Below, piece after piece: positions 11,774-34,147 of a stretch of DNA of 62,500 bases (the stretch's first letter is position 1; every line of letters starts with the position of its first letter). Below the pieces are notes generated by a model, which was not told where the DNA came from, did no database searches, and saw only the letters and a program-made list of their open reading frames with translations. A program made the position numbers and the translations under genes. The DNA is from Paratrimastix pyriformis. Its lineage: Eukaryota; Preaxostyla; Paratrimastigidae. The DNA is taken from positions 62,501 to 125,000 of the forward strand of contig JAPMOS010000109.1 of assembly GCA_027972325.1 (NCBI GenBank), written 5' to 3'.

Positions 11774-14664
11774 ATGTCGGCCGGCACGGTAATTGGGACT
11801 CGAGAACTCTTCGCATGGGCATCCGAAATTCAGGTTGTGCGCAAGGTGACACGTTTTGAGGATTTAAAGGATGCGGTTGCGTATTTGCACATTTTTTGCA
11901 AGCTCTTTCCTCGCATCTGCGATGCACGGAAGCTAAAAATTAAGGTTTGTGGTGGTTTGTGGCATCCTTTTAATTGACTCCTTTCTTGCAGCCACTTCCG
12001 AGGATGGATAAGGAGATTCAAGCCAATTGGGCTCTCTTGCGGGAGTGGTGCCACGAGATTCAGCTCCCCGTGGAGCACCTTCTTGCGAACCAGAATCTAG
12101 CGCAAGGACGTTCCAAGGCCACATATTCTTTCCTTGTGACGCTCTTCTTCCTTCAAAACCTGACCACCAACCATTCCTTCTCGGGCAACTTTGCCTATGC
12201 CATCGACACTGACCTTGCACAGTTCCTGCAAAGTCCCGCTTCGGTAGAGTGTCTGATCCGTGGCGGGTCTGTCCGAACATCCTCCACCCGGCACTCAGTC
12301 CATTACGCATACCTGCTTCTCTCGCGCAGTGCACTCCAACGCAACCCCCGAGGGAAGCCCGTACCTGTGCCGACTCCCACGCCACCACGGGCCCAGCCAG
12401 CCACCACAACCCCATCGACTGTGGCTGCGACCCCGAATCAAATCCCCGCCAGCCCGCTGGTTTCTCCTCCCATGCCCGACGACATCTCGCTCCCTGGGCG
12501 GGCCACCTGCTCACCCATGGGTGGAGCCTCTTCACCAGTCGCCTCGGGCTTTGCGGATGCGGCATGGGGAGGTGGCCCGGATGTGCCCTCTCATCCACCG
12601 TCCCCTGCTCCCCTGGCTCCGTCGCACCCACAGCCCGATCGGGCGTTCTCCTCGCCCTGTGACGAACCTCCAATGCATTGGCAGAGCGCGATGGTGTATG
12701 CCAAGGCCGACACCAAGTTCCCCAACCCAAAGCGTGAGGTCGTGTCACACCACCTCCCGCCCTCCCCCCCTTCTTACTTTTTTTTTCCCCCTCGTCATGC
12801 CGTGCGGACACAGAGTCCACTCAGCGAAAGCGGAATGACGACCAGCTTTCGGGCATCTCCGCCCGCTCCTGCAACCGCCTCGAAACTGGGGCAGTCCGTT
12901 GACCAGAACACCACGACCGAAGATGCGACCATTATTACCGTGCGCAGTCCCACTGCCGCCCCCCCGAACGCCAATGTCGAGCCTCGTCAGGAAGGCAAAT
13001 CGTCCCCCAGCATGCCGCCGCCGAAAGATCCGCTGGCCCACCTGAAGGAATCGGGGTCATTCTCTCCCTTCCGGGCGCGGAGTCCCCTGCCCCATTTCGC
13101 CAGGCTCCCGCCTCCTGCCACGGTCCGCCACTTGAACCGGCTCTTCACTCCGCTCGCTTTGCCCCGCCAGGTCTCGGACGCAACCCAGACTGAACTGGCT
13201 GGGTCCTCCCTGCAACTGCTCCTGCAACAGCAGTCACACTCCTCGGCGGACTGCGAGTCTCTCCAGAAGCAGCTCCAGGCTGCCTACCTCCGCCTTGGTG
13301 TCATGCTCTGCCCCAGCCACGGCGGCCAAGTACCCACCACAGGGGCGTGCGACCAGACGACTGACGCGCAGATCCGCATGCAGACCCTGCAAGAGATGCT
13401 CGCTAAGGCCCAGACGGAGAACGGATGGTCTGCTTCCCGTCGATTCTCCGTTTTGTGTTTTTCGGGAAACTGTGCGCCGCCAGAGCACCAACATCTTTCC
13501 GTCCAGCTCGTTGCCCCTTGTCACCTCCTTCCATTTCGGGTGCCTGACTCGCAGCCTGCAGGCCCAGCTGGCCGCGGCCCACAAGGAGCGCGAGGAAACC
13601 AACCGGATGCACCAACTCGAGCTCGACGAGCTCTCCCAGCGTCACGCCAGCGGTCCGTACCTGAGGGCGACTCCATCTCCTTGTTCATCATCCCTGATGC
13701 GGTGAGCCGCAGACTCCATGAACCGTTTTCCGCCCTCACACATGTGCTCGCTGCCATATCCCATTGCCCCGACAGAGCTGCAGGCACTGCAGGATGCCCA
13801 CCGATCGGAGACCTCGCTGGCGCGACTGGTCGCCGAGAACGATCTCGACAGGGCCCGGCAGGAGTTCCTCTTGAAGCTGAGCAGCATCGAGGAGGATCTC
13901 AAAAGTATCGCCGCCTCATCGGGTGGCCAACCTCCAGTCTGTCATCCGGATGTCGATCCCGGCATCCTCCTCCCGCATCATCGGGCTCAGGCTAACCGTC
14001 ATCCTCTGCTTGGCACGGACACCAGGGCGGTGCTAAGGGGGACACGCCCACACTGGGGGCATCTCTCCTGGCCCGGACCCAGCTGGCTTTCGACCGGGTG
14101 GTTCGGCAGCAACAGAGCGCGCTGACCGAGCAGAACAAGGCCTTGCAGGAGATGGTCTGATATTCCCCCACCCACCCACTCCCCCACCCTCCACTTGCTT
14201 GTTGTATGTTTGACCAATATAATATGGTTCTGTGTGCAGGTGACAACCCTCGGCACGCGGTTGCGCGAATACGAGGAGCGCATTCTGTCCATCCACAGGC
14301 AGCGGAACGAGGACGAGCAGTGCCTGGCCCGCGCCCTCGGGGCCGAGTCATCCACCAAGGAAGTCTGTGCCTCTTGATGCCTTCTCTTCCTCGCGTCAGA
14401 ACGAAGTGCAGGATCTGAATGGTCAAAAATCTGATGTTGCGTCTTTTGGGGGTTCTGCGTGATCAGCTGTTGAAGGTTCCCCCTGGTGCTGCCATTCGGC
14501 AGCTTCGGCTCCTGGCGGCAGAGCGGGACGCACTCGCTGCTCGGCAACAGCATGACAGCCAGGCCTGGCAGGCCTGGTCGATCTACCATCAGGCATGTTA
14601 CCACGCGCACAGTGATCCGGCCCAAGAGGCCACTGATCGTCTGACGAGCAATGCCGCCTCCCCC

Positions 14665-14705
<41 letters not shown>

Positions 14706-17700
14706 ACGCACACGCATAGCAGCATCAGTATAGCGTCATCAGCATCAGCCTCATCGATTGTCTTCTCCCTCCCATCCCCAGCGAATTCTCCTGCTCTTTG
14801 TCACTGCTGCGCCGCCGCCCGCCATCCGGCCGCCCTGCTCAGGCTGATGGGCAGTGTCCCGCTCCTCTCTCTTTCGGGCTCCGGGGCGACCGGCCGCGTT
14901 GTGGGTCGGGACGTCCCTGCCGATGCCACTGTTCTGATGGACGAGGTTGCCAGGCTCAGGCAGGAGTTGGGGGTCTGTGGCGCTCTTGGCAAATTGGTGG
15001 AGTTGCGGATCTGGGGTCTTCCTTGATTCGCCTAACTCCCTTCGTTTCTTTCGTTCTTTCGCCTTGGCGGGCGTTTCTAGCACCTCTCCTTGTCGAATCG
15101 CTTTTTGCTGCAGCGCAACCTCCTCTTCGCCGCTCTGCAGCAGCAACAGACCGAACTGCCGGCCGACGTCACCGCTCCATTGTCACCGTCCCCCGCCGCC
15201 GCCCCCGGCTGGCTGCCTTCCTGCGATGTCCACCTCCCTCGGACTCTCGCCCCCTCCACGATTGCCAAATCACCCGCCCCGCACAGCAGCCCCCAGTCGT
15301 CCCCATCCGCCAACCTCGGCATGGGGGCCCAGTCACTCATCGCGCTTCCTCCTGCCCTCGCCCTGACCCCCGCCCAGCTTGAGGCAGCCTTCGGCTGGCC
15401 CTTGTCCCCCGCGACAGACGGCCCCTGCCCAGCTGAAAAACTGGGCCCGTTGGCCTATACCCAATGGGGCGCCCGGAACGGCTGGCTAAGCCAGGTGCTC
15501 GATGGTCTCGACGCCCGCATGCAGAAGGACCCACAGCTGGGCAGCCTCTGGCGGGGGGCGCGGGGGGCCGTCTGGCAGCTGGTGGCCGAACGGGAAATTG
15601 TCGAGAGGCGCCTCGAGCGGTCACGCGGGTCTGCCCTCACAGCCCCGCCCCCCTGCCGCCTCCACCAGCGACTTTACTTTCGATCAACGGTCTCTGCACT
15701 TCCACCAATTCATTCTCTTCCGGGTTGGTGGGAACTCTTCTCTAGGCTGCTCTCCACCCAGTACGATCGCATTCAGCATTTGAGTGCCCGCCTCGCCGAG
15801 ACACGCGCCCAGACGGAGGGGGAGCGCCGCTCGATGCTCGACGCCCATCAAGAGGCCCTGTTCCACCTCCAGGAAACCGCAATCCAGGTCGGTTGGCGTG
15901 CTGCATTGGGAGTCTTCAGGGTTGGTTGGACTGTGACGACTCTCGTTCGCTCATATTCACCATTGATTTCCTTCCCTCTTCCCCGCCGTTCACTGCAGGA
16001 GAAGGCGGCCCTCCGTGTCCAACTGGATATGACGACGGCTCAGCTGGCCGATGCGGAACGCGAGGCAAAGGACGCACGTGCCCTGACCGAGCGCCTCCGT
16101 GCGCAATGCGCCACTCAGGAGGCCGACACATTCCAGACACTTCGGGTCTGTTGACGCGTTCGCGCTCTCTTTCCCTGGAATCCCCATTCGCATCTGTTAC
16201 CTCTGCTCACTGGATGGTTCCCCCGCCCGACCTTTCTCTCCACCCCAGGGTCGGCTGCGGGAAGCCCGCGAACAGGGCCATCGTCTGCGGATCCGCGAAG
16301 GCCTCTGGCTCGACCTCATGCGGCGACAGCAGCGCTTCGCGGAGGTCTGCCTCTTGCCATTGATTTTCTCTTGTTGCTGGTCCTGTTCGAAGGTGCCTCC
16401 TTCCATGTCCCTGTTATTGACCTCTGCACCTCCCGCCTCTCGACCTCGACACCTCACAGGTGACGGAGCAGGTGGCTCAATGCGCCAATTACGACGACCT
16501 CCAGCAGCTCACAGCAGAACGCGAGACTCTGGACCGCGAGGTCTGTCACCACCTTCACACATCCCGAAGATCTGACCCTGCCCTCGACTGACGATTCTCG
16601 ACAGATCTCATCCCTTGTGGAGCAAGTCAACACGCTCTCGCAGGGCATTGCCAGCCCCCAGGCGACTCTGCAGTCCGGCGGGGCCGACACTGCCGCCTCG
16701 GATGCGGCCCTTGACCGAATGGTGGCCGAGGCGACGACCGCATTGAAGGCGGCCCTTGCCGAGCGTGAGAAGGTCTGGCGCGGTGATCCTGGGAAGCCCT
16801 AGGGCCTTCCAGAGCAACGCGACGGTACCTTGTGGGCGAGTTGGCCTGTGGTCGGGGTGCAATGGGCGTTGGCGGCAGGGGAGTATTCTACACCTTGTTC
16901 AGTCTTTCATGCTCTGACTCCATCCCATGTTTCAGGAGCTGGCGGCTCTCCATGAACAACGGGCCGAAGCCTCGGAAGGCAGGCGGGCGCTCCAAAGTCG
17001 TGTGAGCGAGCTGGAGGCCACCGTCGAGACCACGGTCCGTATCTCATGCTGTTCGGGCTGAATGTGTGCGTGTTGCCCGGCCAAACATCACAATTCGCTT
17101 TTTCTGTTGCGTTTGCTGCCCAGCGCCATCGCCTGGCCCATCTGGAGAAGGAGCGCACGACCCTCTCGGAGGAGCGTCAGCAGTCCCTGGCCGCCCTGAC
17201 AGCGGCTGAAGAGGTCTGTTGTCGTCGGGACGTTGGGCGTCCGCTTTTCCCCCCTCGGAATGGGCTTCGTTGCACCTGCGTGAGAGATGTGGTACACGAA
17301 TGTCATTCTTACACGTCTTTCCCACCCGTCCGCCAATTCCCGGATACAGACCGAGACTGCCGAATTGCGGGCTCTGCGGGCCCGTGTGACGGAACTCGAC
17401 TCTCTTCTGGAGGAGTACGAGCTGACCAGGTCGGCACTGCGTTGCTGATGTAATGGGATTGGGCCCTGTTTGACCGGCGGCGATTCACCCCTTCACCTTC
17501 CTCCTCCTCCTCCTCCCCCTCCCCCCCCCAGCGCCATCCTGGATGATACCCACCACCCTGATGATGCCGGCGATGCCCAGCCCCTGCCGACCGCCACCCC
17601 TGCGCTGATGGCCGCCGGAGCCCCCGCAGTCTCCGATGCACGTCTCACTGCAGCTCCTGCGGCTCCGCCGTCACAGCCACCACCATCACAATTGTCACCG

Positions 17701-18541
17701 CCCTCATCCAGTCTGTCCTCCAGCAAGCCACCAAATGTCAATGGCCGACATTGCCCGTCCCTTCTTCTTTCTCTTTTCAACTCAGTCGTCGCCGCCGCCA
17801 CGGTTTCGTTGCCAATGCATCCCATCATCCCAGCCACCACTCCAGCCCGGCGGCCGCCCCCAGTGGATGTTTTGGAGCAGCCGCGGCCCTTGGCGGACGA
17901 CGACTCCCTCATGGGCAGCCCACTACCTTCCAGCCCCCCGTCCAGCACTGTCCTCATGCTGCAGGGGCCGACGTCCCCCCAGGAGCCGCCGCCCCTGCCC
18001 TCGGACAGTCTGCGGAGGGGCCTCCTGATGAGCGGCCCCGCCGCTTCACCTGCGAGCGTCATCGGTCAGTAGCTTGCTGGATGCCGGCGTGTCCGAGGCC
18101 TCGACCTTTCATCATCGCTTTGTTTCTCTTCAGTTTCTCGCACTGTCAACTCGACTCCCGCGCCCTGCCGACCGGTCGTGACCGACGGAGCCGACGAGGG
18201 CAACGACGGCGAGGGCTGGAACGAGTCTGCTGAAGAAGAGGTCTCGCCGCAGCTCCCCAGCAACAATCACATCCTCTCTCCGCAGGCTCACCAGCCCCCG
18301 ATGACGGCCCTCCTCGCCCGCCCATCCTCCTCTCTCAACGTCACGCCCAAGGCCGCTTACCGCCCCCCAGCCGCCCCGAAGCAGCCGGGCGTCTGTGGGG
18401 GACCCGTGACTTCCCTGGCTGAGGTCCGTCCCGAGTCGGTGCTTTGGGGCCCTTGCTCATTTTTTCTCTGCTGCGCTCTGTCTTCACCAGGACTTGGGAT
18501 GTCTCCCCCCATCCCATTCGGCTTCTCCGAGGCCTTTGTAA
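11774..18541 (+). CDS. CH-like domain plus long coiled-coil cytoskeletal protein, about 20 exons
   Basis: Exon 1 (11774-11944) reads MSAGTVIGTRELFAWASEIQ, then DLKDAVAYLHIFCKLFP. Exon 2 starts at 11992 and continues with EIQANWALLREWCHEIQ, LVTLFFLQNL and IDTDLAQFL. This looks like the divergent calponin-homology fold of EB1/Hook/NuMA-type proteins, which bind microtubules or dynein. A Ser/Pro linker follows (an in-frame intron at about 12739-12813), then many short exons of heptad-rich sequence up to about 17430. Examples are SLQKQLQAAYLRLG (13.3 kb), LQAQLAAAHKEREETNR (13.56), TRLREYEERILSIHRQR (14.25), ARLAETRAQTEGERR (15.8) and HRLAHLEKERTTLSEERQ (17.13). The tail from 17.5 kb is Pro/Ser-rich with one acidic patch (DGADEGNDGEGWNE). 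The last exon is 18491-18541 (DLGCLPPSHS, TAA). Most donors are GTCTG or GTCCG. The CH call is by pattern only; the coiled coil is clear. Exons at 13.9-14.15 and 14.8-15.1 kb are poorly resolved. Confidence 0.65.
14664..14716. repeat. CA dinucleotide microsatellite in an intron
   Basis: (CA)n with some CG substitutions, inside an intron of the coiled-coil gene. Confidence 0.85.
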
Positions 18542-19346
18542 CGATTTTTGTTTTTTTTTGATGCTGTTTTATATCGGGTATTGTAACATCGTTTGTGAGA
18601 CGCACACTACCTGGACGACATGAGCCCGGCGGGGCGCTGACAAGTGGCAGGTCATGATCGGGAGGCCGGCCGCTGGTTGGGGGCGCCTGACTTGTGAGGC
18701 CGTCAACCGGATTGCGGGAGACTTCTTGGCTCAGGCCCACGCACGCCGGCTGCAACTGTTCAAGGTGCGACGAGCCGTGCCACCGCGGACGGCCGGCGAT
18801 CGGAGGGCCCGGCGGGAGACGACACTACCGGGGCCGAGCCAAGGAAGGCTGTCTGCTGTGCCCATCCAGCAGACTAGCGGCCACCAGAACGCGAACCCCT
18901 CTCCCCTGCGGGTGGACGACGGCAGCGTCAGGCTCGCCGGGTGGGCTCGTCCTCAAAACCTGCGGGGCGGGGGGCGGGGGGGGGGGGGGGGGGGGGGGGT
19001 TCAGGTCGTCGCTCTTTCCATCCACCTTCTTCCTGTCAGGCCGAGGCTCACCAGCCGGCTCGGTGCTGAAGGAGGGGGTGATGAGATGCGATGCCGTTTG
19101 AGCCGAAGCCTATCGGGAGTGATGAGGTCACGGGAGAATTGGGGATAAAACCTTATGTGATTTCTTTCTCCTTAGTTAGCCTCACACGAGGCTGCGTTAA
19201 CACGAGACTGACTGACTGTCTGAGACCTGTCAAGCTGTGAACACATCTCCAACAGGGGATGGAGTCCCAGCAGGAACTATCGAAGCCCCGCCCAGTCAGT
19301 CTCGTGTTCGTGCAGCCTCGGAGGAGATAAATTATTTACCGCTCTT
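18542..19346. other. Intergenic region with G run and inverted repeat
   Basis: No supportable gene lies between the end of the coiled-coil gene and MSH4. A G run at about 18970-19000 is interrupted only near its start. A pair of inverted repeats lies at 19174-19222 and 19286-19325, upstream of MSH4 and listed separately. A short frame at 18650-18760 (AVNRIAGDFLAQAHARRLQ) looks more protein-like than chance and could be an orphan exon, but it has no start and no partner. Confidence 0.4.
19174..19325. repeat. Inverted repeat pair, related to copies near 41.8 and 59.4 kb
   Basis: The left arm (19174-19222) contains gaggctgcgttaacacgag and gactgactg. The right arm (19286-19325) contains cagtcagtctcgtgtt and gcagcctcg, its reverse complement over about 26 bases. 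The left arm also carries its own hairpin, gcctc-acac-gaggc. Related sequence recurs at about 41795-41825 (gcagcctcggaggagg) and 59398-59440 (cagtcagtcacg, then gcagcctcg, then ggctaactaagg). The family is not recognised; it may be a miniature inverted-repeat element or a promoter-associated motif. Confidence 0.55.
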
Positions 19347-22300
19347 ATGGAAACAAGCTTTCCTGCTTCTCCTATTTTTTCTCCAAACAAAAGTGGGCAC
19401 ACAATACCCCGCATGGATCCGCAACTTCGACCCCGTTTGAGCGAAAATCAATGCGCACCGAAACTGCTGCCAAATTCGCTCGGTTCTCCAGATGAGCCTA
19501 AAGGAAGTTCGACGATGCTCGTCGCCACCATTGAGAATCGTGCACACGAAATCGGAATTGCTTCGATGGACATCCGCACATCCCAATTGGTGCTGACAAA
19601 CTTCTGTGACTCCAGTACTTATTCGACTTTCTATTTGACTCTTCAAGTGCTGAGACCCAGTGAAATGGTGATGTCGAACACTGCTACCGACAGCAAGCTC
19701 GCACAAATTGTTGAGGTTCGCCGCCTTCTTTTTCCTCTTATCACTTTCTCGTCGGGAAGGCCATGGGAATTCGTGTTGTTTTTGTCGCCCGTAAGCTCTT
19801 CAACGAGACCAAAGGGCATTTTGTCCTGCAATCGCAGGCGTGCGACCGCTCGGTGGTCGAGAAACATGCCCCAAGTAACTACCTGGCCCTCGCGGCAGCG
19901 GCGGCCTTGCTGAAATATCTCGAATGCTCCCACTCAGTGGTCTTTGCGAATTCCTCGCTCAAGGTTTGAGAGTCCAGCCATCTTCACCCCTCCAGCCTGC
20001 CGTAGGTCACCTTCGAGTCGGCCAACGGACGGATGCTGATCGATGCTGCCAGTTTGTCAGCTCTCGAAGTGATCCGGAACAGCCGCACGGGTGACACGAA
20101 AAACAGCCTCTTTGGAGTCCTCAACCAAACAAAGACCGCTGCGGGAGCACGCCTGCTCCAAACCAATTTGACCCAGCCTTTGAAGGGTTTGATCCGTTGG
20201 TTGGCATTCCCGTCTCCATCGTTCGACCAGATCTCCCAACGATTACGGCAAGGTTGGATGCGGTTTCAGAAATATTGGCACATGAATCAAGCTTTTTCCT
20301 ACTTCTCCAGGTCCGTTTCGCCTTTCTCCTGTCCTCCTCCTCCCCTCTCTCCTCCCCTCTCTCCTCACATCACCTCTCTCCTCCCCTCTCTCTTCATATC
20401 ACCTCTCTCCTCACTCTTCTCACCTCTCCTCACCTCTCCTCTCTCTCACTATCTTTTCTCCTCTCCTCTCTCTCCTCTCCATCTCTCCGCTACGCCCATC
20501 CGCTTCGTTTGGTCTCTCAGGCCCTTCAGAAATTCCCCGATCTTGACCGGGTCCTCTCGCGGCTCGCCATCGTCCCAAAGCACCCCACAATGCAAACGTG
20601 TACCGACCTCATTCACAGTATTGTCTGTCCTCGACGGTGCTGTGCCATTGTGATGTGACGTCCAAAAAATAGCTCCAGTTGAAAAATGCTCTCAGTTTGC
20701 TTCCGCCCTTGGCCGAAGCCCTCGCCCCGTTTGAATGCCCCATTCTTCACACCGTTCACGAGAGCCTGCTCGACCCAGTCTTCGGCACCCTCCAACAAGA
20801 GATTCTGAAGTCTGACTTCCCCCACCCGTGTCAGCAGGGTGCAACCCTCCACCCCGCAGAGTCATCAACGAAGATGCGGCCTGTGCGAAGAACTCCGCAC
20901 AAATGCGGACTCAGGTCGGAGCTGATCATCTGCATGATTCATCATATTGTTTTAGCAATGCTTTGCCGTTGCAGTCTGTGCTCTCCCAATCCTTGCAGTC
21001 GAGCGCCCCCCCCCCCCCCCCCCCCCCCCCCCCCCAGGTTGGTCTCGACCCGATGCTTGATGTGTCTCGCAAAATTTACTCGGAAACTCTCGAAGGTCCG
21101 GCCTGCTACACCGCCCTTCAACTTCCGTCCAGACATTCACAGCACTGTCAATACATACCGAGAGACGTACGGGCTGTCTTCCCTCAAACTTCAGTTTGCC
21201 AAGACTCGCGGATACTACCTGCAGCTGAAGTTGGATGAAGGTGGCAGTCTTCCTGAGATTTTCATCCAGGTCTCTCCGGCAAGGTCTTACACAGCGCCAG
21301 ACTTCTTCTTTGCTGAAGGTAACCAAGCAAGCCAAGAAACTCACGTGCACAACGAATCAACTCCTCACCTTGAATGATCGCAATCAACAGAGTATGCAGG
21401 AGATCTTTTGCCGGAGTGAGCATGCCATCAGCGGCCTTGCGGTCACCATCCGCGCGAGTATGGCTGTCCTCTATCGGGTCCGTCAAATCTGGATGCGAGG
21501 AGCTATCTGTCTGTTGTGACCAGGTCGCCGAAAGTGTTGCATTGGTCGATCTTTTGACGAGCTTCGCTTCGTTGGTTACATTGAACGAGTCGTGGGTGCG
21601 CCCCGAAATCACAGTGGACGGCCCTCTGGCCATCAAGGATGGCCGACATCCGGTGGTTGAAAAATCCCTGCAGACACCTTTTGTCGTTGTCTGTTTGACC
21701 CCTTGGCTCTTCAATCGATCAACAATTTATGCATGGGTCACTTTCAGAACGACACCTTCCTTTCCGAGGTGAACAACTTTCAGCTGATCACCGGACAGAA
21801 TATGGTTTGCTGTCTCCACCTCTGCGCCTCATAAATGCCATCCACGCCAGTCCGGTAAGAGCACCTATGTCAAGCAGGTGGCCATCTTCATCATTATTGC
21901 TCAAATTGGTGTGTCAGTCTCCTTTGAACTCTCATGGCCCAACTCGCAATAGGGTGCTACGTTCCGGCCACATTTGCGTCCCTGCGGGTTTTTGATCATC
22001 TTTTCACCCGTCTGGGGACCGCAGACTCCATCGAGGAGAACGCGAGCACTTTCCTCAAAGAAATGCGCGATATGGCCTATATTTTGGAGCGGCTGGGCGG
22101 ATCCTCCACAGATGAAGGAGGAGTTGAGGACGCAGTCGTGCCCTCACCAAAGTCCGCTCTCTGCACTGCATTCAAAGCACTGTTTTCCCAGACACTGTTT
22201 GATCATTGTGGATGAGCTTGGACGAGGTACTTCCCCCCAGGATGGCCTGGCCATCGCCTGGAGCATCGCCGAGGCTCTGCTGGCCCAACCCGCTTTCTCG

Positions 22301-22991
22301 CTCTTCACGACACACTTCCACGAGCTGACCTCCCTCGAGACGATTTACCCCAACGTGAAGAACTTTCACCTGGTGGTCTGTTATTGTGCCGGTGCGTGTG
22401 ATGAGCGATGCGCGCGTGTGGCAGTGTATGAGGGGGGGGGGGGGGGGGGGGGGGGGGGCTTCACACAACAAACACCGGCTCCCACCTTAGGTCACGCACA
22501 CCGGCGATGGGGAGCCTTCGTCGACGTACAAACTCGACCCAGGAAGCTGTACGCAAGAGGCATACGGCATTGACATGGCCAGGCTTGCAGGCTTTCCGAA
22601 GGAGATCATCGAGCAGGTCCGTGAGCTCTTTGGCAGTTCTTCGCCAACTTGTGCCGCCGCAAAGGCGGTGTCCCTTCGCGATCGAGTCTCTCATTCGCCT
22701 TCGCACCCACCGGTCTGTTATCCATGATGATTCCAATTGCCCGATTCAGGCCGACTACAGGGCGGCGGAGCGCAGGCCCAGTTGCTCCGCTCGACCTTCG
22801 AGCTTGCCCAGCGATTGATGGTCTTGCCGAACTCAACGCTGGACGAGGATGGCCTCCGCACCTATCTGACAAATCTGCGAACCCAATTTCTGGCAGCAGA
22901 GGGTGCAGGCGAGCCTGGGGGATCTTCAGAGCCCATGGAAAAAGAGGGAACCGCGCCAACAGAGACAGAGGCACAACAACCATCATGCTAA
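19347..22991 (+). CDS. MSH4: MSH4, meiotic MutS homologue, 17 exons, apparently complete
   Basis: MSH4 pairs with MSH5 to form a clamp that stabilises recombination intermediates in meiosis; it lacks the mismatch-recognition domain of MSH2/MSH6. Exons fit at 19347-19715, 19760-19963, 20006-20186, 20231-20310, 20521-20622, 20673-20809, 20860-20914, 21038-21095, 21133-21269, 21319-21477, 21524-21682, 21748-21804, 21851-21908, 21953-22151, 22192-22375, 22491-22616 and 22761-22991. They join in frame to 831 residues; the human protein is about 936. Diagnostic segments are [45 protein letters not shown] and the ATPase: Walker A GQNMSGKST (families have GPNMSGKST), [10 protein letters not shown] (Walker B) and FTTHFHEL. 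Intron 12 interrupts Walker A between NM and SGK. A second possible start is ATG 19413. Eight of the introns are under 50 nt and most start GTCYG. Confidence 0.96.
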
Positions 22992-23340
22992 TACGAATAG
23001 AAGAGATGGATTGATCCGCGGATTGCTTCTGGTCAGTCGCCGGTCGAGGAATGTCGGGCTAAACTGCAGTAAGGCATTGTGGGGAGAATCCCCCGAACGA
23101 CCCGACTCCCCAACGCTCCCCCTCCCCCCCCCCCCCCCGCTCCGGGCAGCAAAACTTCCGGTGCCCGACAATGGCCCGCCTCCCACTTCCCAGACTCGCA
23201 CTGCATCAGCTCGTGCAAGCCCACAACGCCACCCCAGGATCGAGAGTGGCACGCACCCCCATTGATATTCCGCCACCATGAAGATAACACTACACAGCCG
23301 CCTCCCCCTCCCTGCCCCCCCTCCCGCCTCCCGGGGCCGA
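22992..23340. other. Intergenic space between convergent genes
   Basis: MSH4 ends at 22991 and VPS35L ends, on the other strand, at 23341. The interval holds a C run near 23124-23140 and no supportable gene. Confidence 0.6.
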
Positions 23341-33767
<10,427 letters not shown>

Positions 33768-34147
33768 CTGATCACGAAGAGAAAAAGAGTGGAGCAAACA
33801 CCGGTGAAAGGGTGAAAGTGGTGAATTTGAACTGGCGGTTTCGTTCAGTTCGAACCACCGTGGATATAAACAAGTTGGATCTGGAGCATCGGGCACCGTG
33901 GATATAAACAAGTTGGATCTGGATGCGAGCCCTTTTGAGCTGGCCCCCGATGTGGTGCTTCTTCCATCAAACACAGATGAAATTGGATGTGAAAAAAAGA
34001 AAAAAACGAGGTATCTGAATCAAACCAACAATCGCAGAAACGGATAGCTTATGACATCGATCAATCACCACCCAGAGACAGGGAAAGTCGCCCTGACCCA
34101 AGCTGGGGTTCGAGCCGCTCGGAGAGCGACATTGATCAAATTCGAAG
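33768..34147. promoter_or_regulatory. Divergent promoter region of VPS35L and the TRIM-like gene
   Basis: This is 380 bp between two divergent start codons. A 29-bp direct repeat containing gtggatataaacaagttgga occurs at about 33852-33880 and 33898-33926 and carries a TATA-like tataaa in each copy. No known factor site is recognised. Confidence 0.45.

Noticed and set aside
18825-19025. Poly-Pro protein opposite the G run
   Set aside because: A homopolymer artefact with no exon structure around it.
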